Shown in pieces: positions 3,871-5,361 of a stretch of DNA of 5,361 nucleotides. The DNA comes from RGIG6291 sp964602275 (GTDB lineage: Bacteria; Bacillota; Clostridia; TANB77; UBA1234): positions 1 to 5,361 of the forward strand of contig CAZRQF010000065.1 in the NCBI GenBank assembly GCA_964602275.1, read 5' to 3'. Every line of letters starts with the position of its first letter. The stretch's first letter is position 1. The notes under the pieces were generated by a model. It worked only from the letters and a program-made list of their open reading frames with translations. It had not been told where the DNA came from and made no database searches. The position numbers and the translations under genes are program-made.

Positions 3871-5295
3871 ATGAAAACAATAGAAACATTAAATTATGAA
3901 TTTTGGAAATATTTTAAAGAAATAAGTAGTATCCCTCGTAAATCGGGACACGAAGAGAAAATTGTAAAATATTTAGTGGATTTTGCACAAAAAAGGAATT
4001 TAAAATTTTATAGTGATAAATATAATAATGTAATAATATGGAAAGAGGCAAGCGAAGGATACGAATATAAAGAAACTTTAGGCTTGCAGTGTCACACAGA
4101 TATGGTGTGCGAAAAGTCGACTGATTCTGAACATGATTTTTATACAGATCCATTAGAATTAATTGTCGAAGGTGATTATATAAAGGCCAATCAAACAACA
4201 TTAGGTGCTGACAACGGAATTGGAATAGCATATATATTGGCTATATTGGATTCAACAAAGATTTCAACACCGAAGTTAGAATGTATTTTTACTGCTGAAG
4301 AAGAAACTACAATGAATGGAATAGCGTTTTTAGATGCTTCAATTATGGAAGCCAAACGAATAATTTCTTTTGATAATTTTAATGAAAATGAAATGTGTAT
4401 ATCTTCTGCTACCGCAAAAGAATGGTATGCTACAATTGAAGGGAAAAAAATAGAATTAATTTCTGACAATTATTCAACTTTTTCTTTGAAATTGGAAAAT
4501 TTTAAAGGAGGACATTCTGGATTAGATATAGGAGATGAATCAAGGGGGAATCCGATTAAGATATGTGTAAATCTTTTAAAACCTTTTTCAGATTTATATA
4601 TTGCAAATTGTGATGGCGGAACAAAGGTAAATACTATTCCTAGGGAATGTGAAATTCAGTTTACTATAAGTAATAATGAATTGTTTAAGTTAACTGATTT
4701 GAAGAAAACTATAAAGAAAATAGAAAAAGAATATCCAAATGCAAACATTTCTATTTGTAAAGTCGACACAATAAAAAAATGTTTTAGTGGTAGAGTTTCA
4801 AAAAGTTTATTGAATTTTATAGAAACATTTCAAAATGGAGTTATAAAAAAAGATCAATATGGAAATGTTGTATTATCAGCAAATCTTGCTACTGTAAGAA
4901 GTAAAGAGAAAGATATTGAACTTTTATATTCAATTAGATATAATTCGGATAAATTAGGCACAAATTTGGAAGAAAAAATAAAAAATAATATGAAAAGATA
5001 TGAGATAATTTCAAAAGAGTGTATTGATATTCTCGGATATGAACAAGATGAAAATAGTAAGTTGGTTAGAATATGTGAAAAAATATATTTAAAATATTTT
5101 AATGAAAACATAAAAAAAACAAAAGTTCAGGCGTGTCTAGAATGTGGGTATTTAAATTCAAAAATATCGGATTTGCAATATGTTGCTATTGCCCCAAACA
5201 TATATGATGCTCATAGCCCAACTGAGAAGATGTCAATAAAATCTGCTAATAAAATATGGGGATTTATAGTAAGCTTAATAGAAAATATTAATTAA
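3871..5295 (+). CDS. pepD: M20-family dipeptidase, PepD / Xaa-His dipeptidase type, 474 aa
   Basis: A cytoplasmic zinc-dependent dipeptidase; the PepD branch (aminoacyl-histidine dipeptidase) cleaves Xaa-His and a range of other dipeptides. The N-terminus FWKYFKEISSIPRKSGHEEK (11-30) is typical of the subfamily. Metal and catalytic residues follow the family order: H75 and D77 in QCHTDMVCEK, D114 in LGADNGIGIA, E144 and E145 in TAEEE, D168 in SFDNFNENE, and H448 in DAHSPTEKMSI. The dimerisation/lid domain carries GGHSGLDIGDESRGNPIK (213-230), with the conserved His215. Length is usual for PepD (about 480-490 aa). The usual CAGG after the D168 region is absent. ATG 3871 is preceded by GGAG at 3856-3859 with a rather long 11-base spacer. 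The gene lies directly behind a His-codon attenuator, which supports a role in histidine recovery from peptides. A terminator follows, so it appears monocistronic. Confidence 0.9.
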   Translation: MKTIETLNYEFWKYFKEISSIPRKSGHEEKIVKYLVDFAQKRNLKFYSDKYNNVIIWKEASEGYEYKETLGLQCHTDMVCEKSTDSEHDFYTDPLELIVEGDYIKANQTTLGADNGIGIAYILAILDSTKISTPKLECIFTAEEETTMNGIAFLDASIMEAKRIISFDNFNENEMCISSATAKEWYATIEGKKIELISDNYSTFSLKLENFKGGHSGLDIGDESRGNPIKICVNLLKPFSDLYIANCDGGTKVNTIPRECEIQFTISNNELFKLTDLKKTIKKIEKEYPNANISICKVDTIKKCFSGRVSKSLLNFIETFQNGVIKKDQYGNVVLSANLATVRSKEKDIELLYSIRYNSDKLGTNLEEKIKNNMKRYEIISKECIDILGYEQDENSKLVRICEKIYLKYFNENIKKTKVQACLECGYLNSKISDLQYVAIAPNIYDAHSPTEKMSIKSANKIWGFIVSLIENIN

Positions 5296-5305
5296 AATAA
5301 ACATT

Positions 5306-5334
5306 AAAAACCACTTGACATCAAGTGGTTTTTT
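5306..5334 (+). terminator. Intrinsic terminator after the dipeptidase gene
   Basis: AAAAACCACTTG (5306-5317) pairs with CAAGTGGTTTTT (5322-5333) around the loop ACAT, followed by T. It lies 10 bases after the stop codon. The remaining 27 bases of the window contain no recognisable start of another gene. Confidence 0.92.
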
Positions 5335-5361
5335 GAGTAATATCATATGCGATAGAATTTT

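Noticed and set aside
1..5361. CRISPR array, insertion sequence, tRNA or rRNA
   Set aside because: No spaced direct repeats, transposase motifs, terminal inverted repeats, tRNA cloverleaf or rRNA sequence could be found by eye on either strand.

Overview
The window looks like a piece of a low-GC Bacillota (Firmicutes) chromosome, probably a clostridial or related anaerobic lineage. The evidence is AT-rich codons, strong Shine-Dalgarno sites, consensus sigma-A promoters, intrinsic terminators with long T runs, and a MurT/GatD-type gene pair. All the full-length genes encode Trp with TGG and contain no in-frame TGA, so the standard bacterial code fits. I cannot name the genus.

Layout. Positions 1-57 hold a bidirectional-looking terminator. 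Positions 58-411 (minus strand) encode a 117-aa protein I do not recognise. Positions 412-606 form a compact divergent promoter region: two near-consensus sigma-A promoters face away from each other, with a perfect 14-bp palindrome between their -35 boxes. Positions 607-1491 (plus) encode a calcineurin-like metallophosphoesterase with an unassigned N-terminal extension, closed by a terminator. Positions 1595-3639 hold a translationally coupled pair: a MurT-like Mur ligase with a zinc ribbon, and a GatD-like amidotransferase. Positions 3640-3870 look like a complete transcription attenuator. Positions 3871-5295 encode an M20-family (PepD, Xaa-His type) dipeptidase, followed by a terminator. The last ~27 bases hold nothing I can identify.

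Two points stand out. First, the dipeptidase leader has its own promoter, a 17-codon peptide ORF with three consecutive His codons, mutually exclusive hairpins and an intrinsic terminator just before the structural gene. This is the architecture of a histidine attenuator, and it precedes a gene whose family releases histidine from dipeptides. His-tRNA shortage would be expected to switch the gene on. Second, the GatD-like protein keeps the family framework but has Gly where the nucleophilic Cys should be and Thr where the catalytic His should be. Its MurT-like partner is also altered in the C-terminal motifs next to the amidotransferase. The pair may be a Mur-ligase complex that does not use glutamine, with an unknown product.

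The left third (58-1491) has visibly higher GC than the right part, by hand count of sample lines, and may have a different history. Function calls rest on motif recognition by eye; no database search or folding program was run.
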